64,000 nucleotides of DNA from Hirsutella rhossiliensis (taxonomy: Eukaryota; Ascomycota; Sordariomycetes; Hypocreales; Ophiocordycipitaceae). The notes beneath the pieces were generated by a model, which saw only the letters and a list, made by a program, of their open reading frames with translations, did no database searches and was not told the origin of the DNA. The DNA lies in contig NW_025408669.1 in the NCBI RefSeq assembly GCF_020360975.1, forward strand, positions 2,976,001-3,040,000. Direction: 5' to 3'. Position 1 is the stretch's first letter. Each line of letters begins with the position of its first letter. Of this stretch, positions 54,001-64,000 are shown one piece after another. The translations under genes were made by a program, and so were the position numbers.

Positions 54001-54570
54001 ATGGCCACTTGCAACGTTTCCGTGGAGTTCTGGTGCGAATTCGGGGCCACGGAGCTCAAGTACAAGCATAGCATCCCGAAGACGCTCGTGACGCAGGTAG
54101 GCCAGGCGAGGCCGAACGACGAAGCCAGCGCACTGTTCCTACAGTGGATAAGGCCGATCCTACGGGAGCACGAGGCGGCGTGTCGGAAGGCAGCAGGGGC
54201 GCGCTGCGAGAGTTGCGGCGAAGTCGCAAAGGAGATTCTACAGAGCCCGATATCGTACCTACATGCAGAGAGGCCGTTTGTGCTCGTGGTCGTGTCGTCA
54301 TTCTGCGGTCAAGAAGGATGCGAAATAAGGGCGAGGCAGGAAATGCAGGACACGATGGCAGAGGCGGGGCAGGCGGACGGAAGCATGGGCGCAAAGCAAA
54401 TGCAAGGGCAGGATGCACAGAGCACAGAGGGGAAGGTCTGCCGGGTTTGTGGAGAGATGGCGGGGGCGAGGAGGTGCAGCCGATGCCTGGCGGTCGCGTA
54501 TTGCAGCAGGCAACACCAAAAGGAGGACTGGAAGGTACACAAGAAGGGATGCAAGCCAAAGGCAAGCTAG
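54001..54570 (+). CDS. MYND zinc-finger protein carried by Helitron C
   Basis: Intact 189-codon gene. The N-terminal part (residues 1-125) is a conserved domain of unknown role with CESCG and FCGQEGCEI, which may bind a further zinc ion. The C-terminal MYND finger is complete: CRVCGEMAGARRCSRCLAVA, then YCSRQHQKEDWKVHKKGC, giving the CxxC...CxxC...CxxxH/C...HxxxC ligand set. No signal peptide or membrane segment. It sits about 270 bp inside the element, in the same orientation as RepHel, and has its own TATA-like box. Copy A and the other fragments lack it, so it is likely a gene captured by this Helitron lineage. MYND fingers usually recruit partners through short Pro-rich motifs; no specific function can be given. 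Confidence 0.85.
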   Translation: MATCNVSVEFWCEFGATELKYKHSIPKTLVTQVGQARPNDEASALFLQWIRPILREHEAACRKAAGARCESCGEVAKEILQSPISYLHAERPFVLVVVSSFCGQEGCEIRARQEMQDTMAEAGQADGSMGAKQMQGQDAQSTEGKVCRVCGEMAGARRCSRCLAVAYCSRQHQKEDWKVHKKGCKPKAS

Positions 54571-55069
54571 GGAGCTAGTGAGGGGAAGCAAGCAACGCCG
54601 TCGAGGCGGCCTTAAGGCCAGCCTCACACGCCGCAACGGCCTTTGTAGAACCAACCGCCGATTTCGGCGACCCTCGTCCCTATGACTTGCACAACTAAGG
54701 AACGGAATGTAAGATAACAAAGACGCCCCTTTGCGAGGCGCAACTACAGGGCCCCCGTCGCCGCTAAACGCAACTGAGAGGTGCGGCGGCAAGCTGGCAA
54801 GGGGAGAGAAGGGAATGGGAAGGAAGGGAAAGAGAAGGGGCGAGGCGCAACGCATGGGACATTAACGAGGTCACGGAGAACGTCTAGAGGCAGGCAGTGT
54901 TGTAAGAAACGGGTTCGCAAGCCAAAACTGACCTTTAATAAAGGGAGAAACGTGGCAATGCGTAGAGTAATAGTAATTTCGCAGCGACAAGCTGTGTTAG
55001 GAATAGTATCCCGTTCCATTTTAGTAAAGGCAGGAGGCGTAAGAGAGCGATTGGTTTATAGTAGGCAGC
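54571..55069. other. Spacer between MYND gene and antisense gene, copy C
   Basis: About 500 bp of convergent 3' region. Copy B has the same with an extra block of about 130 bp (near 43555-43710). No gene recognised. Confidence 0.5.
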
Positions 55070-56497
55070 TTATTTCTGCATGCGATAGCGGAGAGGGCGA
55101 GCGGGCGGGTCGGAGGTGCTCGCGACGATAGAGTCGAGAAGGGAAGGCGGGGGGGCCGGAGCGGGAGCGGGCGGGATGCCGTCCAGTCGAGACGAAGAAG
55201 CGGCTGGCGGGGGACAGGAGGAGGGGGCGGCGGGACCGACGGTGTCCGAAGACGAAGAAGGCGGCGAATGCTGCAGCTGTAGTAAGCGCGCCCTCTTCAT
55301 GGGCGTATCGGCAAGGGCCGGGTGGGAGCGCTTAGGCGGCGGCGTGACGGGGTCGGGGGCGGTCGGGGCCGAGGCCGAGGAAGGGGGCCCCGACGTGGCC
55401 GAGGCCGGCGCGGCAACGGAGTACAAGGCGGCGCGGACGGAATCGAAGGTAGAGGAGGCGGATGGGGTCTGGCGCCTAAGGGGCGTAGCGAGGGGGGAAG
55501 CCGAGGCGGCGGCGGCGGCCGAGGGCCTATCGACAAAGGTCCAGCTGTCCGGGACGATGATAAAGACGTAATCGCGCTCCGAGCCCGGGGGGGAGAGCAT
55601 AACGCGGTGGTCGAGAAGGCCGACGACCTTTCCGGTGCAGGTAAAGGGGACGCCGGGCAGGAAGGAAGAGTTAGGCTTTTCAGCGATTTTCTTGCATAGC
55701 ACGGCCCAAGGGTTAACGTAGACGGAAAGATAACAAAGACCTCGAAGGGGTGGTAGCCCTTATATGGAATCCTGTCCGGCAGGCCAGGGCGATGTAGGTC
55801 GTGAGCCGGACGAAGCCGCAGCAGCGGAGCTGGTCGGGCCCGAGATTGGGCAGGAAATCTCGACGCAGGAGGTCGAGGCCGGGCCCGGCTACGACGCCAT
55901 GGAAGGAGACAACGGGAGGCGTAGACGGGAACTGGCCGCTAGAGGCCAAGGAGCGCGGCAGGACGCTAGGGGGCAAAGTCAGCGGGGCGGTGGGTGAGGA
56001 GGCGCATTAAAATGAAAAGGGGAGGGGGGCCCACGGCTGGTAACCTTGGTCGCGGACGATAAGGGCGGGCACGGGGTAGAGAATAGTATCGTCCGGGCCG
56101 GCCTCGAGCCCGTCGCGGCGCTCCACCTCCCAGGAGAGGGCGTAGGGGTGAACGCGGCCGCTCATAAAGAACCACTGCTCGGACCAGTCTGTATCGACGA
56201 CTGGCTGGCCGTAGATGGAGAGGTTTAGGCTAAAGAGAGAGGGTCCTAGATCGTCGCCCTCGGCCCGGAGGGTTGCATACCCGACTCTAGCAGCCACGAG
56301 GGCACCGGCAGGAGGACTCGGGCGATGGCTTCGGCGTTAAGGCCTCTGATGCGGTGCTCGTCCTGGTGGGCAAACCTCGCGGGGCAGTCAGGCTGGGCGA
56401 AGAACATCATGGACATGTCGCCGCCCGCGCCCTTGCTAGTGACAAGGGGCTTGCGGAGGTGCGGGGCAGAGCTGTCCGCCGACGGAGACGAAGACAT
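55070..56497 (-). pseudogene. Helitron antisense gene, copy C
   Basis: ATG 56497. Exon 1 56497-56035, intron 56034-55966 (GTGGGC...CCCTAG, 69 bp), exon 2 55965-55070. Relative to copy B: 1-bp deletion near 56282 (breaks frame), 3-bp deletion near 56235 (one Phe lost), and 1-bp losses near 55787 and 55724. The C-terminal part from 55702 to the stop at 55070 is open and includes the VPFTCTGKVVGLL and VFIVVPDSWTF core, the basic MKRARLL motif and the PARPLRYRMQK end. Where copy B is broken, C is intact and vice versa, so the parental gene can be inferred to be continuous. Function unrecognised. Confidence 0.68.
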
Positions 56498-58255
56498 GGC
56501 GAGGCCGTGTAGTGGACGAGCAACGTTGCCGGAGCGAAGCTAGAAGCGGCGAGGAATAGGGGCAGGAGTGCTCCCTACCAATATGCCGTCTTAAGAGTTT
56601 AGTGTAGTAGGGAAGGGCTGGTGGCCGTGGTGTATAAGAGAAGTCAAAGGATGCTAAACGAAGACGCAACGTAGCGTTAGCGGTAGGCTAAGATAAGGAG
56701 CCTATATAAAGGAGGTCTATAAGATGTGTATACAGAAAAATGCGACAAGAGGAGAAGAGGAAACCTCGAAAGGCGGTCTAGTAAGACGTAGAGGTTTTAA
56801 GACAAGCAGGACGCGCGAAGCTATGTTCGAGGAGAAGGAGGCAGGCTTATTCGCAACACGTGTAAGACATGGGTTCAAAATTCAGCAGGCGAGCGTCTAG
56901 GGACGTACTGAGGCTTTGACCGACAAGACCTAGATGACTAGACGGAAAAGTGTACCATGCAAAGCACAGGCAAGAGGAAGCTGTCTTGGCGACCTACATG
57001 TAAGGACCGGCCGAGGCCGTATAGCCCGCCGCTGGGGGCGGCGGGCAATAGCGGGCGGGCTCGATAGAAAGGCGGCGCCGGTATAATGTAAAGAGCAGCG
57101 GCACGCCTGTAGACGTACTAGAGAGCTACGAGTAAGATATATAGACTTTCCTAGAGGATCCTGTACGCACAGGAGGGGTGCCAGTCAGCAAGACAAGTGC
57201 AGGATGAATGGCCGAGGCAAGGACTTATACGCCGTTATTACACTTACGAGGATTTACGCCGGGAGCCCAGTAGCACCGCAAGTAGGCGGGGCCAAAGAGG
57301 GCAGCGCAAGCGAGGAAGACAAGAGGTCCGCGGGGCCTCGGTAGACCGGTGTCGCGATGAAGCCAGCTAACGGGAGGGTCCAGTCCGGAGCGGGTGACAG
57401 GGCAAGCCCGGCGCCAGAAGCCCGAGCAGCGCCGTACACAGGACCAGAGATCCGGCCGATCACAGCAGCGCCGGCACTCGGTCGCGGCGCCTCTCGGAGA
57501 GCAAGAAGAGGCGTCAAGGGAGGCGCTTGAGGCGAGGGCGGGAAGACCGCCAGGACTAGGGAAATGGAGGATCAGCGCAGGCCGAGTCGCGCCGCGGGAT
57601 ATCCAGCCTCAGCCGACACCGAGTGCGGCGGCAACGGCTGCCGCCTACACCGAGGGCGGCGGGGCACTGGCTGCCGCTGGGCGGGCCCAGCGCCGTCCGG
57701 GCCTCAGGAAAGGCCAGCGCGCACCGAGAGAAATCCGGTCTCTGCCGACGGCGGAGACCGCCGGGCCCTCGCCGCCGCAGACGAGAAGTTCGGACGCTCC
57801 ACGGGACATTCGGCCCCAGCCGACATGGAGGGCCGCCGGTCCTTCACTGCCGTCGAACGGGATAGGTTTGGCTGCAGCCTCGGCCGGAAGCAAGGGGGCT
57901 CCGCAGGATACCTGGCCCCAGCCGACATGGAGGGCCGCCGGGCCTTCGCCGCCGTCGAGCGGGACTAGCCCGGCCGTAGTCTCGGCCGGAAGCCAGCACG
58001 TGCCGCGAGCCATCCAGTCCCGGCCGGCTAGCAGGGCGAGGCCCCGCCACAACTCCCCGCAGCCGGGCCGCTTGTTAGCGGCAGAGATAGCGCACCGGCA
58101 GGTACGGTCGTAGAGCGAGGTGAAGGCGTGTGACGGTGATAGCTAACCGGACGCAGGTAGAGCGGCGATAAGACGCCAGGCGAGACGAGCAGAAGAGGAA
58201 ACGCCATCTTAGTAGTGGGCAGGCCGGGCGGAAACGCGCCAGGGTGGGTGAAAAG
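56498..58255. promoter_or_regulatory. Divergent intergenic region, Helitron C
   Basis: Counterpart of 45566-47234. The repeat zone 57590-57970 has one more unit than copy B (extra block about 57592-57700, CCGACACCGAGTGCGGCGG...). The GGCCCCAGCCGACATGGAGG units are at about 57811 and 57913. The number of units thus varies between tandem copies. Confidence 0.5.
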
Positions 58256-61200
58256 ATGCCGAGACGAAGGGAGCTGCAGGCCGAGGACCTGGCCAGCGCG
58301 CTGCGGCACCTCGACGAGGAGTTCGAGGCGGGCGAGAGGCTGGCCAAGGAGCAGACGTGGTGCGCGCCGGTGCCGCGCGAGAGGCAGGTGAGGACGGTGC
58401 GGAGGTTCTACCGGGCGTTCCACGACGCAGGCACGCTGCCGATCGCGACCTGCACGCTATGCTACCGGAAGCGAGCCAAGGAGGAGCTGAGGGAGACGAC
58501 GTGGGAGGGGTGGTCGCGGAGCAGCGTTGCGGGGGGCGGGCGGTCCCGGTTCGGATGCCGAAGCTGCTTCCCGGAGGGCAGGCCGGTGCCGGTCTGCGTA
58601 GAGTGCGCGCGATGGGCCGGGCGCGAGGGGGCGTCGCCGGCCATGCACCTCCACGGGCGGCTCGGCTGCGAGCACGCGTACCCCGACGAGCTGAAGGACC
58701 TCACGCCGCTCGAGGAGAAGCTCATCTCACTCAACTCGTGCTACGGCTTCGTGACGAAGTACAGCATCCCGGGCGGTCAGAGGCAGAGCGTGAGGTACCC
58801 GAGGCACGTCAAGGGCCACATTACCGTGTTCCCAAACGACGTGCAGGGCCTAGCCGCTAAGGTGCTGCCGCACCCGCTGCTCCGGGTCATGGACGAGATC
58901 CACGTCTCGTGGCAGGGTGCCGAGAGGCCCGGGCCGCGCGACCTATCGGGCCTGCTGTCGGTAAGGCGGTCGGCGGTGGAGAGGGCGCTAGCCTGGCTCA
59001 AGGAGAACAATCCGCTCTACGGCGAGGTCGAGATCGACGCGGCGGAGATGGCCAGCTGGGGGGCGCCGCCGCACGGGGTGCCGCCGGTGGTGTGCGAGCG
59101 GCTAGAGCGAAGCGAGCCGTCGGCGCGGGAGAGGACGCGGACGGCGCAGGTGGTGCCCCCGTCGGAGCGGGCCATGGACGACGAGGGTGCGGTCGAGATC
59201 GAGGAGGTCCTCGCGATGCTGAGGCAGGGGCGGGACCCCGCCGAGGGGAGCCGTGACGTCGGGCTCACGTGCGAAGACGACGACGGGGACGGCGCTAGGC
59301 CCGAAGAGGACGGGGACGTAATCAACGAGGTGACGTCTTCCGGCATGTTCCCGTTGGACGGGGCGCCAGAGGTGGCCGATGCTGAGAAGATTCGCTTCGC
59401 CCGCGGTGCCGTCGGGCCCGAGGGAGCGCGCGCCGGCCCGAGGACGTGGGTAGGGACTGCGGCCCGAGGGGCGGAGGGCGATGGCGGCGACGTCGAGCCG
59501 TACATACAGGTGCGGCGCGGCGAGGATTTCGCCGACTCGGCGGACGCCTCCTTCTTCGCAAAGGCCTTTCCGACCCTGTTCCCCTGGCTTAGGCGGGCCG
59601 AGGCTCGCCGACGAGGACGCCACTGGGAGAGCGCGGCCCTAGCGTCGGGAACCAGGGCACGCAGGCGGAGCGGGTCGCGGAGGGCCTTATGTCGACGCGG
59701 AACATGAAGCTCCAAGCATGGGCCGACGTCGTGCTGCGGCGCCACGGCGGCCGGTTCGCGACGCACCCTATCTTCGCCTTCCTCGTCTTTAACATGGGCG
59801 TACGGTCTAGGAACCGCCAGGCCAGCATGCTAGGCGTCACGAGGAAGAACTTCGCAAGGGTCGAGGGCCTGTTAAAGTCGTTAACGGCGCAGAGGCTCGA
59901 GGCGGCGAGGGTCGAGCTCGAGGCCACGGGCAAGACTAGCGACGACGGGGTAAAGGAGCTCCTCCGGTCCCTCTCCGTGTTCGGCTACCGGCAGCCGATG
60001 TCGAGGGAGAGCCGGCTTAGTATGCGGAAGAAGATACTCTCCCTCATCATAAGGCACGGGGTGCCGGCCATCTGGTTCACGCTGAACCCGAACGACATTA
60101 CAAACCTGGTAAAGTTGCGGCTAGCGGCACATCGCGGCCGCGACCCGGACGAGGCCGAGGCCTTCCTACGAGACCTAGGGACCGCGTATAAGCGGACGCG
60201 GCTGGCCATATCGGACCCGATGAGCTCGGCCGTCTTCTTCCACCGGGGGATGACGCTCTTCTTCGAGCACTACGTCAACGTCGGGGAGGAGTCGGTGTTC
60301 GGGCACGTCGGCGCGTACTACGGGGCGGTCGAGACCAACGAGCGAGGCGCTCTCCACATCCACGGCTCCTCTGGCTAAGGGGCAACGCGGGCCTTGGCGA
60401 GGCGCTCGCCGGCCCCGATACGGAGGAGCAGGCGGCGTACCGGGAGCGCATCGTCCGCTACGTAGATAGCGTCTTCTCCGAGGTAAGGCGGCCGCCTTAA
60501 GATGATAGCCCCCCCTAAGCCCCCATCCGTAGCAGGCCGAAGGGCCCCGAGCTGACCCGAGGCTATAGGAGCTAGACGCAGAAGGTTACTGCGCCGTGCA
60601 GGCGGAGCGGTCGGCCACGGCGGACATATCGTCGCGGCTCGACGACGTCGCGCGCTTCACGGACACCTTCGACGAGGAGGCCAACTTCTGCGCCGGCGCG
60701 ACGCAGATCCACACGCATAGCGCGACCTGCGTAAAATACTCGCTCGGCGCGAGGGCGCGGAAGGGGGACCTCTGCCGGTTCAAGGCGCCGTGGAGGCTGG
60801 TGGAGAGGACGGCGCTGACGGCGGACGGGGTGCTCGAGATCCGGCGGACGCATAGCATGGTGAACCGGTGGAACCGGGCGATGGCAGTAGGACTACGGCA
60901 CAACCACGACATCTCGTTCATCGCGACGCAGCGCAAGACCATGGCCCTAATCTACTACATTACCAACTATGCGACGAAGGTAGAGGACCCCGTGTGGAAG
61001 CGTGTGGCCGCCGCGGCCGAGTTCCTTCCGCGCTAGAGCCGACGGGAGAGGGCAACGGAAGTGGCGCCGACCGCGACGCCGGCCGAGGGGGCGGGGCCGA
61101 AGGGGTGGCGACGGCGGCGGACCCCATAGGGGGGAACAAGACGAGAACGTTCCTGCTCAAGGCGGCGAACCGAGTATTTACGGAGCGGCCGCTGTCGCAG

Positions 61201-64000
61201 GTCGAGGTGATCGCGCACCTCCTAGGGTACCCGGCAGAATTTAGCAGCGGCTCGGCGTGGGCGTACGTGAACGCGAACCAGCTCTACTGGGCCGTCTTCC
61301 GCCGGTGGCGGCACCTCCGACGGGCGAGCGGCGCGGAGGCGACGGGCGACGCGCCGGACGAGACGGTCGTCGTCGAGGAGGCCGGGCCGAGGATACCCCT
61401 CGTCGAGGCCTACCGGCACAGGGGCGAGCTCCTACGGGGCCTCTGCCTTTATGACTACGCATCGCTCGTAAGGCTAAAGCGAAACGGCCGCGGCGCCGAC
61501 GGTGGGACGGGCTGGGGCGAGGTACCCTTCGCGGAGAGCTGGGCGTCGGGGAAGGGCTGGGTGCAGGCGCTTAGGCGGCCGGGTAGCGGGGCGACCGTAT
61601 GCCTCGACGGATACCTCAGCAAGGAGTTTAGCGAGGGAGACGACGAGTCGTGCCACCGAAGGTGCGCACCATAAGACGGGGAGCGCCCAAGGGGAAGGCA
61701 GCGCGGCTAGGGGCATCGGCTAACAGCGCCTAGGGCGGTGGTACAGCACCTGGCCCTATTCGTGCCGTGGGAGTCCTTCCTCGGCGAGGAGGCAGGCGAC
61801 ATCAACGACATCTGGGCGCGCGCGCGGGAGTCGCTGGCGCCGAGGGTCGCGCGGCTCGCAGACAACGTGCAGCTCCTCCGGCGGTCGGCCGAGGACGCGA
61901 AGCGCGACGCCAAGCAGTGGGCCGCCACGGCCGAGGAGGGCGGTATGACGGCGCCGCAGGCCGGCGACGAAGGCAGGGGGGCGGCCGAGGGGGGCGAGGA
62001 GGCGTACCGCGCCGGCGGGGCGGGCGACGCGGCCCGGCTCATCGACGTCGTCCGGAATGCCGCCGGCGCGGGACAAGTCACGGCGCAGTCAACAGAGCTG
62101 CTAGCGATGACGCAGCAGCTCTGCCGGTTCCAGCAGTCGGCGCTAGGGTCGGAGGCCGAGCTCGCGGCGACGGTAGTGGCGGAGGAGAGGGCAGGCAGGC
62201 GGGTGAACCTACCGGGCTCGGAGCTCTCGGGGGCGGCGCTGCCACGGCAAGAAGAGGTGCGGGCCATCAAGTCGCAGCAGAGGAGCGCGGCGCGGGGCGG
62301 AGCGAGCCATCCAGGGCATCCAGGGCGGCGGGGCGGCGGCGGGCGTCGGGGCCGACCGCGGCGCGGCTCTTCGCGGGGTGATGGGGGGCTTCGGCGAGGA
62401 CGACATGGACGTAACGGCGGCCGACGGCGACGTAGACGCTGGCACGGCGGCGGTGATGCGCGTGCGGCTCGGCCCGTCGAGCTCGTTCGTCGCCGCCGGC
62501 AGGAGCTGGCGGGCAGCTAACGCTCAACGAGAAGCAGGCCATCGCTCTCCTAATCGTATGCCGGCAGCTCGACCGAATCCGGCAGGGCGACGACGCAGGC
62601 GGCGATGGCGGCGGCCAGCTCTGCCTGTTCATCGGCGGCGAGGGCGGCACCGGCAAGTCGCGCGTCATCGAGGCGCTCGTCGAGCTGCTCGCCCGGAGGG
62701 ACCTATCGAGCCGGCTGCTGGTTACGGCGACGTCGGGCACGGCGGCAGCACGGATCAACGGCATCACACTACACTCGGCCTGCGGCCTTACGGTCGGCCA
62801 GGGCGGCCGGGCGGGAGGGGCGACGAGGGACGTAGACGGCGTACGGCTGCCGGGCCAGGGCGAGCGCTTCGTCGACGGCCGGTCGCGGATGGACTGGCAG
62901 GAGAAGGAGGTGCTGGTGATCGACGAGGTCAGCATGCTCGGGGCGCGGACGCTGCACGCCGCCAACGAGCAGCTGTGCAGGCTGCGGGGGTCGGCGCGAG
63001 ACTTCGGCGGCATCCCGGTGGTGATCTTCTGCGGCGACTTCCACCAGTTCCGGCCGGTGCAGGAGCGGTCGATCCTGCTGCCGAGCGCGGCGGTGGCGTG
63101 GGACGAGGACGGGGCGTTCGCGGCCGAGCAGCGGCGGCAGCACGACAAGGCGCACGCGCTGTGGCGGCGGTTCACGACGGTCGTCATGCTGGACGAGCAG
63201 ATGCGGGCCGCCGGCGACCCGGAGCTGCGGCGGCTGCTCGGGCGCATCCGCCGGGGGGAGCAGGACCGGTCGGACCTAGAGCTGCTCAACTCGAGGTGCC
63301 ACCGGCCGGGCAGGCGGATCCCGTGGGAGACGGGCCTGACGGTGGTCACGCCGCTCAACCGGAACCGCTGGAACCTCAACCTAGAGGCGGCGCTCGCGTT
63401 CCGGGCGCGGCGGCGGACGGCGGCGCGCGTCTTCCTGTCCGAGCACAAGTGGAGGGAGGGCCTGCCGACGGAGGAGGAGGCGGTGTTAATGCTGTGCCAG
63501 GGCGACGACAGCGCGACGCCGGTGCCGGCCGTCTTCGTTTTCGTGCCGGGCATGCCGGTCGTCGTGAACCAGAACACGCACCAGGGGCTGAAGCTAGTGA
63601 ACGGGGCCGGCTACACGGCGGTAGACGTCATCCCCGACCGGGCCTTCCCCGGCCACCGGGTCTCGGCCGAGCTGACGATGCACTTCGGGCCGCCGGCGGG
63701 CATCGTGCTGGCTTCGGAGACGACGAGGGACTTCCACTTCGTCGGGATGCCGGCCGGGACGATCCTGCTGACGCCCATCAGCGTCAAGATCACGGCGCAG
63801 CGGAAGCGGCCGTGGCAGCGCAACGACGTCAGCCGGAGGGGCCTGCCGTGCGCGGCGGCCTTCGCCTGCACCGACTACAAGGTGCAGGGCGGGACGCTGG
63901 AGCGCGTGGCGCTGGAGCTGCGGGGGGCGAGGATGACGACGGTCGAGGGGAGGGCGGTGCCGTCGCCGTGCGACCCGTACAGCCTGTACGTGCAGCTGTC
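58256..64000 (+). pseudogene. Helitron RepHel, copy C (partial, window end)
   Basis: ATG 58256. Open through the Cys-rich and DUF6570-like regions to about 59580 (approximate residues: TCTLC 64, DUF6570-like 145-270, Rep 505-745 with HIHG near 700, YYITNYATK near 870, Walker A near 1405). Intron 1 60483-60568 (86 bp, GTAAGG...TATAG), intron 2 61662-61733 (72 bp, GTGCGC...CCTAG). Frame breaks: 2-bp loss at 59586, losses near 59628, a lost G at 60365 exactly within the HIHGLLWL motif, changes near 61025, 61125, 62298 and 62508. The helicase part from 62520 to the edge is open with GGEGGTGKS (62636-62662), VIDEVSM, CGDFHQF, TDYKVQGG and SLYVQL. The stop lies outside the window. Confidence 0.85.

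Larger units (their letters stand above)
53735..64000 (+). mobile_element. Helitron copy C (cut by window end)
   Basis: Begins directly after the 3' end of copy B, at CAAGACGAAGACAGAGGG, which corresponds to copy B about 42610. The first 70 or so bases, including the hairpin and the 5' inverted motif, are missing. Gene order is as in copy B. The offset to B is 11,115 bp at the MYND gene and 11,021 at RepHel. The element runs off the right edge in the last helicase motif. Confidence 0.85.

Overview
The window looks like a transposon-dominated stretch of a filamentous ascomycete genome, probably Sordariomycetes. I infer this from short introns (about 60-93 bp) with GTRNGY donors and CTRAY branch points, and from the mix of families present: a fungal STAND N-terminal domain, a FunK1 kinase scrap, pogo/Fot1, Tad-like LINEs, a chromovirus and hAT elements. 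No rRNA, tRNA or CRISPR was seen. Host genes are few: a LIG4-like ATP-dependent DNA ligase (19019-21217, -), a coiled-coil/Cys-rich unknown (25713-26570, -), a STAND-type N-domain gene (32136-33533, -, with frame breaks), a decayed conserved unknown (37451-38537, +) and an intact 533-aa conserved unknown (40248-41849, -).

The main content is a family of large autonomous Helitrons of the kind with asymmetric terminal inverted repeats (Helitron2-like). There are three big copies: A (about 122-9463), B (about 42533-53734) and C (53735 to beyond the window end). There is also the 3' end of another (1-108), a 435-bp internally deleted derivative (9541-9975), and two old helicase fragments (28310-30040 and 36300-36780, both -). 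Each big copy encodes a RepHel protein of about 1,950 aa on the + strand: Cys-rich N-terminus, DUF6570-like domain, HUH Rep with HxH and YY motifs, and PIF1-type helicase. Two introns are conserved. On the opposite strand, and divergent from RepHel, lies an unrecognised two-exon gene of about 455 aa whose intron position is kept in all three copies. B and C also carry a MYND-finger gene just inside the 5' end, absent from A. B and C stand head-to-tail with an 11.0-11.1 kb period. Most differences between them are G/C homopolymer length changes that break the frames.

Layout: 1-9463 Helitron end plus copy A; 9464-10440 a 75-bp minisatellite holding the mini-Helitron; 10700-11260 hAT remnant (-); 11395-12181 pogo remnant (+), cut by a chromovirus (12182-17655, -) that appears to self-prime; 18120-18292 possible LTR plus polypurine tract; 19019-21217 ligase; 21680-22568 LINE RT (-); 22569-25378 hAT element (-); 25713-26570 unknown gene; 27797-30674 and 35090-36780 two related mosaics of inverted-repeat element, Helitron helicase and LINE endonuclease; 31642-33716 STAND-domain gene between inverted repeats; 37451-41849 host genes with a FunK1 scrap; 42533-64000 tandem Helitrons.

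The best candidate for something little described is the Helitron cassette itself: MYND cargo, a spliced antisense partner gene and RepHel, with 3'-terminal motifs duplicated only at head-to-tail junctions.
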